5,374 nucleotides of DNA from Fibrobacteres bacterium CG2_30_45_31. Lineage in GTDB: Bacteria > Fibrobacterota > Fibrobacteria > Fibrobacterales > Fibrobacteraceae. A model generated the notes under the pieces. It searched no databases, was not told where the DNA came from, and worked only from the letters and a program-made list of their open reading frames with translations. The first letter of the stretch is position 1, and each line of letters begins with the position of its first letter. This document shows, piece by piece, positions 5,164 to 5,374 of the stretch. The position numbers were made by a program, and so were the translations under genes. Location: the NCBI GenBank assembly GCA_001873075.1, contig MNYL01000042.1, positions 1 through 5,374 of the forward strand, read 5' to 3'.

Positions 5164-5374
5164 TTATTGGAGAGCCGCGTAATGAAACATGGCATCAATG
5201 CATTTCTTCGCTTTTTCTCGAAGCGACTCCTCCATTTCAATTTTCATTGCCTTTTCTGGATGCCGCAGTGTATTCAGAATGTTGTCGAGGGAGTTCGACT
5301 TCATGTATCTACACATGCTACAACTTCCAATAAATGTTTTGTTTGGCAGTTCCGTTTGCAAACGGGCGCTGAGA
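5164..5374 (-). CDS. nadA: Quinolinate synthase NadA, C-terminal fragment (5' part outside the window)
   Basis: The last 69 residues of a protein whose start lies beyond the right edge. NadA condenses iminoaspartate with dihydroxyacetone phosphate to quinolinate in NAD biosynthesis, using a [4Fe-4S] cluster held by three cysteines. The visible part contains FIGSCSMCRYMKSNSLDNIL, which matches the family's C-terminal cluster-binding region with the 'C-x-x-M-x-x-N-x-L' pattern. The two cysteines are at 5320-5322 and 5311-5313; the second, before RYMK, is most likely the cluster ligand. The following helix (about 50-62 of the fragment) ends at FHYAALQ and the TAA at 5166-5164. An apparent internal start (TTG, 5361) is not a real start, as the frame is open to the window edge. 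The outer-membrane protein gene follows after 15 bases. The call rests on a short segment but a distinctive one. Confidence 0.8.
   Translation of the reverse strand, partial: LSARLQTELPNKTFIGSCSMCRYMKSNSLDNILNTLRHPEKAMKIEMEESLREKAKKCIDAMFHYAALQ

Noticed and set aside
1..5374. CRISPR arrays, tRNA or rRNA genes, transposases and attachment sites
   Set aside because: Looked for by eye on both strands; no regularly spaced repeats, clover-leaf candidates or transposase-like proteins were seen.

Overview
The window carries the end of a plus-strand 'Bat' (Bacteroides aerotolerance-type) operon. It faces a minus-strand pair made of the 3' end of nadA and a gene for a small outer-membrane barrel protein. 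The outer-membrane protein, the periplasmic TPR proteins and the Bat operon all point to a Gram-negative bacterium. Base composition looks moderate by eye (not counted), and gene content and style suggest a Fibrobacterota or other FCB-group organism. That placement is an inference and was not confirmed by any search.

Layout, left to right. (1) 1-581, plus: the C-terminal part of a protein with a Y-x-x-RRF ... VKFA signature, as found in DUF4381/BatD-type C-terminal domains, followed by a long charged tail. (2) 581-1675, batA: a membrane-anchored von Willebrand factor A (VWA) protein. (3) 1672-2700, batB: a second VWA protein. (4) 2709-3455, batC: an exported TPR protein. (5) 3455-4060: a second exported protein with a short TPR-like segment, a striking Asn/Lys/Asp/Gln linker and a conserved-looking C-terminal tail ending in Trp. 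(6) 4061-4467: a 407-base convergent intergenic stretch with a candidate 44-codon gene (4191-4325), a plus-strand terminator overlapping the end of that ORF, and a minus-strand terminator (4399-4431). (7) 4468-5148, minus: outer-membrane beta-barrel protein. (8) 5164-5374, minus: nadA C-terminus, cut by the window edge.

The five plus-strand genes are packed with 1- to 4-base overlaps or an 8-base gap, so they almost certainly form one transcript with coupled translation. In known Bat systems a MoxR-type AAA+ ATPase and a DUF58 protein are usually encoded just upstream. BatA and BatB are inner-membrane VWA proteins that bind a divalent metal, and the TPR proteins act with them on the periplasmic side. 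The physiological role is debated: oxygen or stress tolerance and envelope maintenance have both been proposed. The MoxR and DUF58 genes would lie to the left of this window if present.

The most unusual points are a roughly 24-residue insertion beside the metal site of BatA, Asn-Gln-Asp-Gln linkers recurring in three neighbouring proteins of the operon, no BatD gene downstream of the TPR genes, and the small ORF whose stop codon touches a terminator hairpin.
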